A stretch of DNA of 64,000 nucleotides from Ciborinia camelliae (GCA_025890175.1 JANPYM010000010.1:443772-507771), one strand, 5' to 3'; shown: positions 47,537 through 62,122, numbered from the stretch's first letter. Numbers and translations: made by a program. Notes: generated by a model not told the origin, from the sequence alone.

Positions 47537-50500
47537 AAGAGGTTATAATAATAAAAAAGTAAAAAAAAAATGGTATATGATAATAGTTAAGGTTGAAAAA
47601 AAAAAGTAAAATATAATAAATTACAAAAATTATAATATTATAAAAAAAAAAAGGTTTATAGGGTTAATTTTATTGATTTTTTATAATTTTTTAAATTTTA
47701 ATTTTTAAATATTAATTTTTTTTATATTTATATAATATTATTTTAATATAATTCAAATTTTTTAATAATATTAATTATTTATATATTATTTTTATATAAA
47801 ATAATCCAAATTTATTTGGTAATATTATAATTAAAATTTAATAATAATAAATATTTATTAATTAATATTTAAAATTTGAATTTATTATAAAATTATATAT
47901 TATTAATAAATTTTATAATAATTTTATAAAATAAAATATTTATAATATTTTTAAATAAAAATTTCAAAAAAGCTTTTTATTTCAAATATTTTTTATATAA
48001 AAAAAAAACTATATAAATAGTTAGTTTTTATATATTAAAATAATGATAATAATTAATTATTTGAATAATATTATTATATATTTATAATATATTAAAAAAT
48101 ATAAATTTATTTGTGATTTGAATATTATATTTAATTTTTATTAAATTAATATATAAAATAAATATATTTATATTTTTTATTATTTTTTTTATTTTAATTA
48201 TTGTTTTAAGTTTATTTAAAAATATTTCGAAATTGAAGGTTATAATTAATTTATTTTAAATATTAATTTTTTGTTTTTTTTAAATAATAAAGTATTTAAA
48301 TTATAAATATTTAATTATTAAATATTATTTTAAAATAAATTATAATTAAAAATTTATAAAATAGAAAACAATTATTAAAAATGGGTTTGTATATATAATA
48401 AAAAGTTTTTTTAGCTTTATATTATTTGGAATATATAATATTTTGTTTTTAATTAAAATATATATTAAATTATTTATTTTCTTTTTTTTTTTATATTTAA
48501 TTTATTTATATTTGATTTGGAGTTTATAAGAAATTATTGATTACCGTTATTTATCATTTTTTTTTTAATAATTTTAAATATTTATTTTTAACTTTTAATT
48601 TTTTAATTTATTTAATAAAAAATATAATTTTATTTTTTATAAAAAGTTTTTTAAAATATAATTCAAATTATAATATATTTATTTTATTAATAATAATCAT
48701 TTTCTATACATCCAACCTATTAAAAAAATTTATATTTATTTCAATAATTTTTTTGTTTGATTTTGTTTTACAAATAATAAAACTTAAATTTGGAAAATTA
48801 ATATATAGTCTATACATTTAATAATTAAAATTATTTTAGATTTTAATAATATTAATATTATTAATAATTTTAATATATTTTTTTTCTTAATATATAATTT
48901 TAATAATTAATAAAATTTCATTAATATATTTTTTTTAAATATTAATATATTCCCAAGTTTTTATTAAATTAAAAAATTAAATAAATTTACAATTTATTTA
49001 TAATATATTGATTTTTTTTTTAATTATAAATTTATAAAAAAAATTAATTTGTTTTTTATTATATTCTATAATTATTATAATAATTATATTTTTAATTAAA
49101 CCACCTATTTTATCAACATAAATTTTTAATAAAAGTTTTATAATTTTGTTTTTCAAAAAATTTATATTTTTAAAATAAACTTTTATATTTAAAATAAACT
49201 TTTATATTTATATTAAATTTTTTGAATTTTTTATTAAAAAAAAATAAATATATAATAATATAATCTTAATACTAAAATTTAATATTAATATCATTAATAA
49301 ATTTTTTATTATTAAAATTATTATTTTTATTATTAATATTAATATTATATTTTGCAAATAATAATATAATAATTTTTAAATTAATTAATATAATAATAAT
49401 AAATATTTCAAATATATTAATAAAATAAAATATATTATATTTTTTAAAAAAGACTTTAATATATTAATAAACTATATTTATTTATTTTTCAAAATATTTT
49501 ATAATAATAATATTAATATTTCAATATTAATAAAATTTATTTTATATTATTAATCCAAATTTAAATCCAATAAAAATTTTGTTTTTATTATAAACATTAA
49601 ATAAATTAATAATAAATTTTTATAAATATTTTTTTATAGAATTTATTAAAATAATTAATATAATAAAACAAAAATAAATATTTTTATAATTATTATTTAT
49701 ATTTTTTTATATAATCTTATTCTTTAAATATTTGGCAAAAATTTATTTATTAAAATCTTTTTTATATTTAATAAAAACTTTTAATTTTTTATATAAATAA
49801 TAAATATTATTATATTTGTTGTATATCTTTAATTATTATTTTTATTATATTAAATTTTATTAAAATATAATAATTAAATAAAAAATATTATAAAGTTTTT
49901 TTATTAATTATTAAAATATATTATTTAGTATATATAAATATTATATATTAAATATATTAATTCATAAATATATAGAATTTGAATTTATATTATTAATAAA
50001 ATAATTATTTGAATTATTTTATATATTATTTTTAGTAATTTAAAGTTTAATTAGTATATATATATATAATTAATATTATAAAATTTTGTTTAAATTTATT
50101 TTATTAATAATTATATTGTTTAGATAATTATATAATATTTAGTATATTATTCAAAATGTTTTATGTAATTAATATATTTTAAAAGAATATTTTAGGTTTA
50201 TTTTTGAAAAAATAAAAAGATTAAAAATAATATTATTTAATTATTATAAAGTTTATTTATAAAATATTAAGAATTTTATTTAATTATATAGATTTTCTTT
50301 ATTATATATATTAAAAATTTGTAATTTAAATAAAAGATTTAAGGTAAATTTTTTATTATAATAATTAATATAATATTTATATTTAAATTTTTGTAAATAT
50401 TTATTTAGTAGGTAAATTAAAATATTAAAATTTTATTTCATTTTTATTTATAGGAATAGGTGTTTTTTTAATATTTTTAATAAAATTATTTTTAATATTT

Positions 50501-53500
50501 ATTAATATATTTTTTTTATTATTAAATATATTTTGAATAAATGGTAATTTAATAAATAATTCTAAATTTATTAATTTTGTATTTTTAGAATTTATTAATA
50601 ATAGATTATTTTTTGTTAGGGATAAAACAAATGATTTTAAATTTTTTGTTTTTTTATTTTCAAAAAATATATTTAATAAAATTTTATTTTGTTTTTTTTT
50701 AATTTTTAAAAAGTTTATATTAAATTTTAGAAAAATATTAATAATTATTATATTTATATTTTTAATAAAATTTTTTAATTTATTAATAATAATATATATT
50801 TTTTTTAAATATATAAAAAATATAATATTAGAATTATTTAAATTATAATAAATATTGTTTATAAAACAAAATATTTATATTAAAAAATTAAATAGTTTAT
50901 ATATTTTTAATATACTTTTAAATTTATTAAAAAATAAATTAATATTATTAAAAATTTAAAAAAATATATTATATTAAATGTATTTTTTATTTTTAAAAAT
51001 TATACTTTTTAAAATATTATTATTGAATGTTTAGTTTATATTAATTTGATTATTAATATATTTTGGGATTTATATTTGGGATTATTATATGTAAGATATT
51101 ATTAAATTTTAATAAAATATTTGTTATAATAGATATAAAAATTAAAAAAATAAAGATTTGAAAATAAATAAATAATTTGGAATAAATAAAAAATTTGGAA
51201 TAAATATATAATTTGGAATAAATAAAAAATAGATTTATTAAATAAAGATTAAAATAATAATTAAAATTAAAAAAGAGATTGTAATAAAAAAATAAAAGAT
51301 TAATTGTTGAGGGTAAATTTTTAAAAATTATTATTAATAATAATTAAATAATAAAGGTTTAAAAAAAAGAATTAAGGATATAATATTTAATAATTGGATT
51401 TTGGATATTATAAAAAAATTTATAAAAATAAATTTTAAAAGGAATTTTTTTATTTTTTTATTTTAATAATAAACAAAATTATATTATTTGAAATTATAAT
51501 TAATTTTAAATTTTTTTTATTTGATTTTTAATTTATATTTATATATTATATTTATATTTTTATATTATTATATAATTAATAAATATTATTTGGATAATAA
51601 TTTTTTATATAATTAAAAATATAATTTTATTTATTATTTATTAATAATTTAATAATAATGTTTATAATTATTAATTTTAAAAAAATTTTATTTTTTTATA
51701 ATATAAATTTTTGGATTTAAAAATTAATATTTTAATTTTATATATATATTTTTAATTTTTTATTAAATTTTTTTAAATATTAATTGGGGAATATATTAAT
51801 AAAAAATCTAAATTTAATAATAAATATTTTTATATTTAAAAATTTTTGAAATCTAAAAAATAATTTATTATAATTAATATAAAATTGAGGAGGGGATAGA
51901 TTAAATAAATTTTATATAAATATTTTGTTATTTATATTAAAATTATTATATATAATATTTAAAATAATAATTAAATATTAAAAAAAAAAAATTATGATTA
52001 ATTTTATTATTTAGATTTTAATATATATAATATATATATAATATATAATTAAAATTTTAAAAATTTATAATTATAAAAAAAAATTAAATAAAAATTTAAT
52101 TAATTTTATTAATATTATTTTAATTAATTATAAATAAATATTTTATTAAAAAAATAAATTTTATTTAAATTAAAATTTTGAAACCTTCCCAAAAAAAGTT
52201 TTATCCAAAAATTAAAATATTAAAATAATTAATAATTAGTTATAATAATTTGTTTATTTAAATTATAAAAAAAAAAAAAGAAAACTATTTTAAAATATAA
52301 TCAAAACCCACAAATTAATATAAATCGAGTTTAACAACATATAAAAATAAATAAATATAATTAAAATATTTAAAATTAATATAAATTTAATATAATACTA
52401 CAAAAAATAATATTTATAATCAAAATATTTAAAATTAATATTTATTTAATTTAATAATACAAAAGATTTAATATAACATAAATAAAACTTAAAATTTATT
52501 TTAAAATACAAAGTATTTTATTTATCCTTATTATATTATTTAATTATCCTTATTATTCAAAAAATATAATACAATTAAATAATTTGATATAATATTAATA
52601 TATATATAAATCTTATATTTATATAGAAAATTAATAGATAAAAAAATTAAAAAATAAAAATTATATTATAATTTATTATTAATAATTAATAAATTTATAA
52701 TATAAATTACTAAATATATTATTTTTAATAATAACTTTAATATTAAATTTGCAAAAAAGGAATTTGTAAAAAAAAAATTTATAAAAAAGAAATTTGCAAA
52801 AAAGAAATTCGTAAAAAAGGAATTTATAGAAAATTAAAGATTTTAAGAAGAACTAATTATTTTGTAAAATGAATTAAAAATAAAGAAAAGTAAAGCACAT
52901 AAAACAAATAAAATATAGGGTATAAATATTAAAATAGAAATAAATAAAATAAATATAATAAAAACGAAAATAATAATATAAATCTATTTAAAAAAAAAAA
53001 AAAAATTTATTTATTATATAATCAATTATTATAATCTTATTTTAAATAAAAATAGAAAAAATAATTATAATTATAATAAATTTAAATTGTTTATTATTAT
53101 ATATAACAAAAAAGCTTTTTATTTAATCAAAATTATTTATATATTAATTAATAAATTAATAAATATTTTCTTTTTTTAAAATAATACATATATAATATAT
53201 TTATTAACTTTATATATTAATTTTAAAATCAGACATTAATAATTATTTATATAATTAAATATTAAAACAAATAATTAATATTAAAAATGATTTTTAAATT
53301 AATAATTAATTATATAAAATTCTTTATAATATTTCAAATAATATATAATATAATAATATAATTACACTTACAAATATTTTTTTAATTTTATCCTTACCAA
53401 AATTAATAATATTATATCAAAATATTATTAATTACCTTCACTTTTTAATTAATTATAAATTGTTTACAAAATATTTATTTTAAATATTAATATATTAATT

Positions 53501-55149
53501 TAATTATATAAATTAACAAATATATAATAAAATAAATATTAAAATTTGATAATAAAAAATATAAAAAAAATTATTAAATAATATAACTATTATATCTTTA
53601 TTATTCACTAATAATAAAATATAATTAATTAAATTATAAAAAAATATTTATATTTAACCAATTTATATTAATATTAATAGTTTATTATAAAATATATAAG
53701 AACAACAAAAAATTTTAAATAAACTTTTTTTTAAATTTATTCTAATTTCAAATAAATTAATATATACTATAAATATAAATATATTTTATATAATTAAATT
53801 ATATTTATATTATAAATTATTTAAATTAATATTAAAATATAAATAATTTATTATAAATTTAATTTATAAATTTTAATATTTATAACTTTAAAAAAATTCT
53901 TTAAATATAAAGTATTTTTTTATTATACTAATAATCTTATATAATACTATTATTTTATTTTTACAAATTTCAATATTAATTATAAAAAACAAACTTTAAT
54001 TATTAATATAAAATATTTATAATAATATATTAATTATTAATATTTATTTAATAAATATCAATATATATTTTAATATTATTTATTTAAAATATATAAATAA
54101 ATAAAAATTTAGATTATTAAATAAATTAAAAATTTAAATAAATTCTAAAATATTAAAAATAATAAATTTTAATTTAATTTTTAAAAAAATAAATAAAATT
54201 AATTTAAACCTAAAATAAAGTAAAAATTAAAATTTAATTTGAATTAAATTTATATATAAAAAAATTTTATATAAAGTTTTTTATAATATAATATATACAA
54301 ATATATAATAATAAATATATTATATTAAATTTATAAAAAATTATTAATAAATTTATTAGGATAAATAAAAAAATTATTGGTAAACTTATATTTTTGTAAT
54401 TGAAATTTTATAAAAAAAAAAAATAAAAAATTATATTATAATAATATTAATATAAAAAAATTAGATACTTGTTTTTGATAAATTATTTATTTTTTAGAAT
54501 TCAAATATATTTTTTATTATAATATAAAATCTTAATAAATTAATATTAATCAAAAAAATATTATTTATATCTTAATAATTATATTAATATTTTTATTTAT
54601 TTTTATTTTTAATATATTAAAATATATTAAAACTATTATAAACATTATAATATTTTTTCTAATACTTTTTTTTAATAATAAAATCTTTGGTTTTATTGAA
54701 TATATATTGGATCAAATATATAAAACAAAAATTATATTTTGGTATTAATAAAAAATAGGTAAAAATAATCTTTTATATTAGAATTATTTTAAATAATATA
54801 TTTTATTATATTATATATAATATATTTATTATTTTGAAAATTTTAATAAATATATTATAAATATTTAAAAAATTATATATAAATATTTACTTAAAAAAAT
54901 TTTTAATTAAATAAATAAAAAAAAAATATATAATAATTAATTAATTATATATAATATTAAATTAATAAATATATTAAGAATAATTAATATATATATAAAA
55001 ACAAAATATATAAAATTAATTATATTATATTTAAAAATTTTTAAATAATTTAAAAATTATTAAATTAAAATTATATCCAAATTATTAATCTCTTTATTAT
55101 TTAAAATTTTTTTTATATAATTTAAATTAATTTTTAATATTTATTATAT

Positions 55150-58100
55150 ATGAATGTAATATACCTATACCTACCTCGGTACTTACGGTACTCCTATCCA
55201 AAAACTCACGTTAAGGAATTACTGACTTTCAGGGCAAAGAGGATGTGACGACGACGAAGCGACGGGTATTCACATGGGATGGGACTAAAACTTTAAAAGA
55301 TTAAATCTAGCTTATGTAGATTAGGTTACAACTTACTTATCACCTTATTTGAAGGTTTCTTTCTTTCTTTAGCCTAGAGTAGACTTGGTATTGGCAAATT
55401 CATGCGATAAATGCATGTACCGGTACATACTATCACGAATACATACAACATACCTAGGTAATTGATGGATAGGTAGCAAGCTAAGCTAAGCCAAACCAAA
55501 CTACAAACAATTCATGGTCATCTAATCGTATGGATCTCATTCATCCAAGAAATAAGATAAAATAAATATTGATATTGATATTGACCTAGATACAACCTAG
55601 GTAGGTAGGTAGGTAGATTCAACACCAGGGCAACTTGCAACACCTTCAAATTCCTTGGCAATATACAGTACCTAGGTACCCACTGTCTCAGGTAGTTAGA
55701 TATTGATAATGAGACGAAGACCAAGACAGACTACTACAATACGGATACATACCTAGTGCATTCATGATTCCCGTCATCACCATAAGGTTCGTAACACATG
55801 GCCACGGGATCACCCATCCCATTCCACATTCCCACATTCCACCCCATCAACCCACGAGTCACTAGCATGGCAATGATAATGAAGATGACCGGGAATCAAT
55901 CACAAAGTCACCGCTTCGGGCTTTCCCAAATGAAGAAAGAAAAAATGAAATATGAGATGAAAAATCGTCCAAGATGGTGGTGGTGAAACATAACCATTGG
56001 GATTTCTTGTCCATCACATCTTTTTTTCCCCTGTCGTGCATGTGGATGCTATTAAGGTTGTACGGTATCTTCATCGCCTGGGTGTATTCCCCGATGATTC
56101 GATACCATCGGCGGGTTTGTGATATGTGAGATGTCGGATTTTGGCTTACGGGGATATTTTATATTCGTGTGTGCACTGTGTACAGAATGCGGAGTTTATT
56201 TTATTTCTATTTTTTTTGAAGATATATTTATATAAATCTAGTTTCTTATTATTTTAATGGAGAGTACCTAGGTCCTACCTACGTAGGCTGGGGTATATAC
56301 CTAGATAGTAGGTACCATGTATATTCGTCGCATTGGATGCGCCGTGTACTAACCTACCTAGGATATGATAGATGATTAATAACCAGCGTTAAATCACCGA
56401 ACCGCATGTCTTACCATCCCGATTTCACATCTGGTTACCCTCTTAAAAATTGAGGGGGGAGTGTGTGGTATGCATGCATGCTAGGCTAAGCTAATTGTGG
56501 TTCAATATCTCGTATCTCCAACGAATACGGCCCCCAAACCCATCCCCCAGAATTTACAAGGGGGCAACTAATGCATTCCTTTTGCTTCCCGATGTGGTAC
56601 AAGCCAATTTCTTGCTGGATGCATGTCGACCGTTTTGGTGAAACGGAGGAGGGGGAGCAGGTGGGCGCTGCTAGAACTTTCTCTTCATGGATTGCTTTCT
56701 GGGAGATGGGGAAAAACGTGAGTTGTGTCTCATTTTCCCTTGTCGTGTGGGTTGGATGGAGGTCCGATTGTGGAACTCGTATCTTCAGCTTCACATCGCA
56801 TCACATCCCTTCGCTTCGCTTGTTCACTCACTTACCTTTCTTTACCTTCTTTTACTCAATGGGTATAGAAGAATCAATAATACGATGATGGATGGGGAGG
56901 GGATCCGAGATGATCTGAGTGCGTTGCATGAACGAGTAGTTTATCATATGCGATGATCAGCATACACCCAAAGTAACCTCATTTCGATATGTGAATCTAG
57001 AATCTCACTCTAGAGTCTAGTTCATTCGTTTTCGTGAAAGCACAGAACGAGAGCCTCGTAACCATGCTTACCATACAATATTAAAAAATTGCACTTTCGT
57101 TCATCCAATAAACTCCCGGTGCGAAAATATACCTAAAAGTGTTCCTGGCATCCTGGTCACGGATAAACTTCTCTCCTAATCACTACATCGCATCGCATCT
57201 CGGCCTTTCCATTGCCCTTTCTTTCATCCATTTCTTCCATTTCACTTCACTTCACTTCACTTCATTCGTGTATGTAAGTATTTTATCCATCAATAAGCTT
57301 ACGCAACCGACCAACCAACCATCACCTAACATATGCCCCCGTCCCTCCATTCTTCACTCACTTAACCTCATCTACCTCACCATATCACCCAAGAACTCGG
57401 CAATCCCCAAAACGACCGGAAGGATAAATTACTCACATACTATCTACGCCCACCAATACGACCTCTACCCTCCTTTCCCTCTTTCCCTTTCCCATTCCCC
57501 CTATCCCATCCCATCCCTTTCCTATTCCTCAACTCCATAAACCAAAATGCACCATTAGTACCAATTATCCAAATCCTCACGCCCATATATATTCCATCTC
57601 TCACGAAACCATCGAGCCACCACATGATTTCTCGCCTATCGCCAACTAGCACTTCATCCACAAACACTTTTCTCTCTTACATCCATAGGTATCTATAAAA
57701 GGATTTATCGGTATGTATATCAGCCAACCAACCAACTTTCTCATCTCCCATCACATAGATATCACAAACGCGCGCACATGAGGATTTAGCTCTCTCAATC
57801 TCATCCCATGGAATCCAACCCAAGCCACGAAAAATAAGCCTTACATTCAGCCCTAACTAATCTAATAAAAATCTCTCCCCCATCACCTCGCCCTCAACAT
57901 GCATCCAACAACCTCCCAGAATCCCCATCTCATCCCCTTACAGAAGACCTAGTTGTTTAATTAGAACTTCGTCTAAATTTGAAAGATTACCTCCACTCCA
58001 TCCTCTCACCCTTCTATCACTCCCTCCCTCACTCACTACACATATCTAGCCTTGCATAATGTAAGATTACTTACCTACCCACCTTAACTAGAGTTATGAT

Positions 58101-60080
58101 AGGTATGTAAGTGTACGCACCGGTATTATCTACCTAGATAGGGCAAGGCACAAGGTACATGGCACATGGCAGTCTAGATTTCACTCCTATTGTCCTTGCT
58201 TGCATATTCCGATTCGGATCTTTGGGGAGGAGGGGGGAGGGGTGATTCCTGGGCCCTGGCTGGTATTGGGACGGGGTGAAATGGGATGAGGTGTATTGGG
58301 ATGAGGTGTATTGAATTTTTTGACTGCGTGGATTGATATGGATGGATGAATGAGAAGTCACAAGTTGCAGCAAAAAAGAAGAGCTGGACATGACTTTATA
58401 TCTTGAGAGATTCTTCTCAGTCAGTCCCAGGCGAAATAATAATAATAATAATAATATTTCCATTTCCATTTTCCTACCCGCGAAATGCCAGTAAGTGAGT
58501 GAGTGAGTGCTTAGGATTATATGTTCATTTAATCCCATCCCCCGATCCGCTGGCTTCGCTCTTTCTTTTTCTCTATTTTCTTTTACTATGCCATACATAC
58601 CATGAATACCTCACTACATCATACACCACCGGTCAGTGTAGTGCATCCATCAAGTATCATATGAATACCACTATATAATACAAGAACCATCCCTCTCCTC
58701 CTCTCCTCCCATCAAAATAATACAAGTTATACTGTCTATACTCAAGTAGTCGGAGTACGTTCTAACATAGTAACATCCCATCCACTGACTTCCCAAATCA
58801 CATCATATCATATCACATTATATCACAACAAAATACAGCACAACTTCGCGAATCTTGAAGTTATATGATGATATACTATCAATATTGATACATAGATAGA
58901 TAAATAGATATAAAAACTACAGTACATCAACTACAATATCAACTACATATCATAGATATCGACCCCAATATAATGCAGTGCGATGAAATATCTCAATTCA
59001 TTTCCATTTCCATTTCCATTTATATATCCCTCTCTTATAAACTATATTATTACTATAGTGCAAGTCCCACTCCACTAGAACCCTTTTTACACAGAGTTCC
59101 AACCTAACCCTATGATCTATAATATTCTATCCTATCTTATTTATACCTATGATACTCAGACTCAGACACCGGCTCCCCCTCTCCCTCTCCCTCCCGTCAC
59201 CCCCATCACTAGACCATATCTCTAGAGACCATCAGACTCCCTCTCCCTCTCCCCCCCGTCATTATATGCTCCCGCTCCCGCTCCCTCTCCTTCTCTATCT
59301 ATAATGCTATAACCCCAGCACAACAACTTATTCCAAATAAACCAACCATCCATGCATCCATGCATCCATCCATCCCACGAAAAAATCACAGTTGGACAGA
59401 TTTAGGATTTCCTCTGCAGTTCCTTTCCCCCCTCTAATCCCTTCCTATGACTATACAGCCCATTGCACATAGCCCACTACCCAGACCCCATCCCCGAAAA
59501 CTGAAAGAGCAAAGATCGAAAATCAAAGCAATGAATAGCAAGCACCAACTCAACTCATCATACAACCAAAAAAAACAAAACAACCCAGACTTTTCAGTTA
59601 TTGCACTAGCAATAATACAATTTTTCCTCACCCCAAGCTCCCAATCTTCTGCATACGATACATATAAACATAAACAAACATAAAGCCAAACACGCAAAAA
59701 AACATCATATCACACAAAAAACACCACATCACATCACATAAACTCTATATAACCTCTCCATACTATCCCATCCTATCCCATACTATCCCCGATCATCCAT
59801 TTATTCATTCTTAACAAAACTCCGACTAATCTAAACAATTCCCGAGGATTTAGAGATAGTCTGTTTAGTTTTTACTTTCTACTTTCTACTTCCTAGTCTC
59901 TAGTCTCCGGTCTTTAAAATCAAGAGGCTAGTATGTTGATAACATCTTATCCCATCTTATAACCTAATAATGAATAATGAATAATGAATAAGATTATAGA
60001 CACCACATATCACAGTAACAGGGGTAGATTTATCAGATCATATGGGGACTAGATTAGCATAGTATTAGTTCAGGATTTTG
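55150..60080. other. Moderate-GC intergenic region, pyrimidine-rich and repetitive
   Basis: Holds TAGG runs (55595-55616), CACTTCA repeats (57240-57265), long C/T-rich stretches (57170-58060 and 59160-59300) and an AAT run (58437-58456). Open frames at 56571-56956, 57139-57540 and 58134-58598 are the longest, but they overlap frames on the other strand or run through repeats. No domain was recognised. Confidence 0.5.
55233..55288 (+). pseudogene. Possible orphan 3'-terminal exon
   Basis: TACTGACTTTCAG (55220-55232) is a strong fungal branch point plus acceptor. It is followed by an open stretch of 17 codons (QRGCDDDEATGIHMGWD) and a TAA at 55286-55288. Only about 70 bp upstream the AT-rich block begins, so any earlier exons would be lost in it. 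Short, and could be chance. Confidence 0.2.
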
Positions 60081-60089
60081 TTTATATTA

Positions 60090-60290
60090 TAATAAGCAAA
60101 CTTATAAAATCTAAAATATATTTTTTTATTTTTAAAATATTTATAATAATTATATATTAGTATATATTATATTTTAATTTTAATTTTATTTTTTATTTAT
60201 AATTTCTTTTTTAATATTAATATATAATTATTATAAATATTTTAAAAATAAAAAAATATATTTTAAATTTTATAGATTTATTTATTATAA
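60090..60290. repeat. Large inverted repeat at the edge of the right AT-rich block
   Basis: An arm at about 60090-60163 and an arm at about 60214-60290 are reverse complements with few differences, mostly transitions, around a 50-bp spacer. The core AATATATTTTTTTATTTTTA is matched exactly. It may be a foldback transposon; no clear TSD was found. Confidence 0.7.
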
Positions 60291-60501
60291 TAATATATAA
60301 TATATAATTATATTAAATTTATTATATAAAGTTTTTATAATAATATTTTTTTAAAATTTTATATATATTATTTTATAATATTTTATTATATTTATAATAT
60401 AATTTATATATATTATATTTTTAAAATATAATATTGAGATATATAATTATATGATTTGAATATAATAAAATAGAGGGATTGTTTTTGCTTTTATTTTGAA
60501 A

Positions 60502-60790
60502 TTAATAATTTTAATAATTTTAATAATTTTAATAATTTTAATAATTTTAATAATTTTAATAATTTTAATAATTTTATTAATTTTAATAATTTTAATAATT
60601 TTAATAATTTTAATAATTTTAATAATTTTAATAATTTTAATAATTTTAATAATTTTAATAATTTTAATAATTTTAATAATTTTAATAATTTTAATAATTT
60701 TAATAATTTTAATAATTTTAATAATTTTAATAATTTTAATAATTTTAATAATTTTAATAATTTTAATAATTTTAATAATTTTAATAATTT
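60502..60790. repeat. (TTTTAATAA)n array, 9-bp unit
   Basis: About 32 nearly perfect units. A single TTTTATTAA variant sits inside it near 60572, the same variant that makes up the next array. Confidence 0.95.
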
Positions 60791-60927
60791 TATTAATTTT
60801 ATTAATTTTATTAATTTTATTAATTTTATTAATTTTATTAATTTTATTAATTTTATTAATTTTATTAATTTTATTAATTTTATTAATTTTATTAATTTTA
60901 TTAATTTTATTAATTTTATTAATTTTA
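60791..60927. repeat. (TTTTATTAA)n array, 9-bp unit
   Basis: About 15 units differing from the previous array by one A-to-T change. The 144-residue Leu-Ile frame spanning both arrays is a by-product of the 9-bp period. Confidence 0.95.
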
Positions 60928-61029
60928 TAATTTTATTGTAGATATTTGAAAATAAATATTTTGATATATATAGAAATATATAATTATATAAAATAATAGT
61001 TTTATAGTATAAATTTTTATTTATTTAAA

Positions 61030-61535
61030 AAGAAAGTTAAAAAGAATTAAAAGAAAAGAAAGGGAAGAAGAGAAAAAGGGAAAGAAAAGGAAAAAGAGAG
61101 TTTGAGAAAAAAAGTTAAAAGGAGGGGAAAAGAAAGGAAGGGGAAAAGGAAAAGAGTTAAAAAAAAAAGGAAAAAAAGAAAGTTAGAAGGAGGGGAAAAA
61201 AAAAAGAGTTAGAAGAAGGGGAAAAGAAAGAAAGGGGAAAAAAGAAAGAGTTAAAAGAAAGGGGAAAGAAAGAAAGTTAGAAGGAGGGAAAAAGAAAAAG
61301 AATTAGAAAAAGAGGAAAAGAAAGAAAAAGGAAAAGGAAGAGAATTAAAAAAAAAGGAAAAAAGAAAAAGTTAAAAAAAGGGAGAAAAGAAAAGAGGGGG
61401 AAAAGAAAAGAATTAAAAAAAGAGAGAAAGGGAGAAAGTTAAAAAAAAAGAGAAAAGGAAAAAGTTAGAAGAAGAGGGAGAAAAAAAAAGGAAAAAAAAA
61501 TTAGAAAAAAGAAAAAAGAAAAAAATAAAAAATAA
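61030..61535 (+). repeat. 500-bp polypurine tract
   Basis: Almost only A and G on the plus strand, with short GTTA interruptions that recur as AGTTAGAAGRAGGGGAAAAG-like modules at irregular 35-60-bp spacing. No C is visible across it. Long mirror-like purine tracts can form triplex DNA. Confidence 0.85.
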
Positions 61536-61539
61536 AATT

Positions 61540-62122
61540 TTTTTTTAAAAAAAATAATATTATTTTATTATTAAATATTTTTTTTTGTATTTTTGTTTTT
61601 GTATAAATTTATTATTTTATATATAAATATTAAATATAATAATTAAAAATGTTTTATTTTAATTATATAATAAATAAATTATATTTTTTTAATTTGTTTT
61701 TTTTTTTTAATTATTTTTAAAAAATATTTTTTATATAATTATTATTATTAATTAATAATTTATTAATTATTTTTTTTTTAAATATATAAAAATTTAATTT
61801 TTATTAAATTATAATTAATAAATTAATTTTAAAAAATTTATTAATAATATTTTTATTTAATATATTTTTTTTTATAAATTTTTAATTATTATATTAAAAT
61901 TATTTAAATATACAAATAATATTGTATATATTATAATTTTTATATTATTTATTTATTTTGTTTTTTGATTAATAATTATATTTTTAATAAATATTTAAAA
62001 TTATTGTTTTTTAAAATTATTTAAATCAAATATTTTTTTTTTTTTTTTTTTTTATTAATTTTTAAATTTTTCAAATTTTTAATATTTAATTTTATATTTT
62101 TATTTTTATTTAAATTTAAAAT
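61540..62122. other. AT-rich, nothing recognised
   Basis: A/T runs only, including a T run at about 62029-62053. Confidence 0.6.

Larger units (their letters stand above)
38047..55149. other. 17-kb AT-rich, RIP-like block without recognisable genes
   Basis: Almost pure A+T on both strands. The open frames (for example 42236-42457 and 48537-48821) are made of Ile, Asn, Lys, Leu and Phe and are what A+T composition gives by chance. The block very probably consists of RIP-mutated transposons like those at 8681-27152, but I could not find LTR pairs or TIRs inside it by eye. Confidence 0.6.

Noticed and set aside
42236..48821. Open frames at 42236-42457 and 48537-48821 as membrane proteins
   Set aside because: Hydrophobicity follows from T-rich codons; there is no start context, domain or codon bias.
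56486..56956. Overlapping frames of 89-105 residues on both strands
   Set aside because: Two plus frames and one minus frame cover the same bases, none with a domain or clear codon bias; the short tail at 56885-56956 looks gene-like but is too small to support.
57139..57540. A 133-residue frame
   Set aside because: Ser/Pro/His/Phe-rich translation of C/T-rich and CACTTCA repeat DNA.
58134..58598. A 154-residue minus-strand frame
   Set aside because: Passes through an AAT microsatellite (poly-Leu) and repeated TACACCTCATC-like DNA; no domain and no splice structure.
60496..60930. A 144-residue Leu-Ile protein
   Set aside because: Pure 9-bp tandem repeat read in phase.
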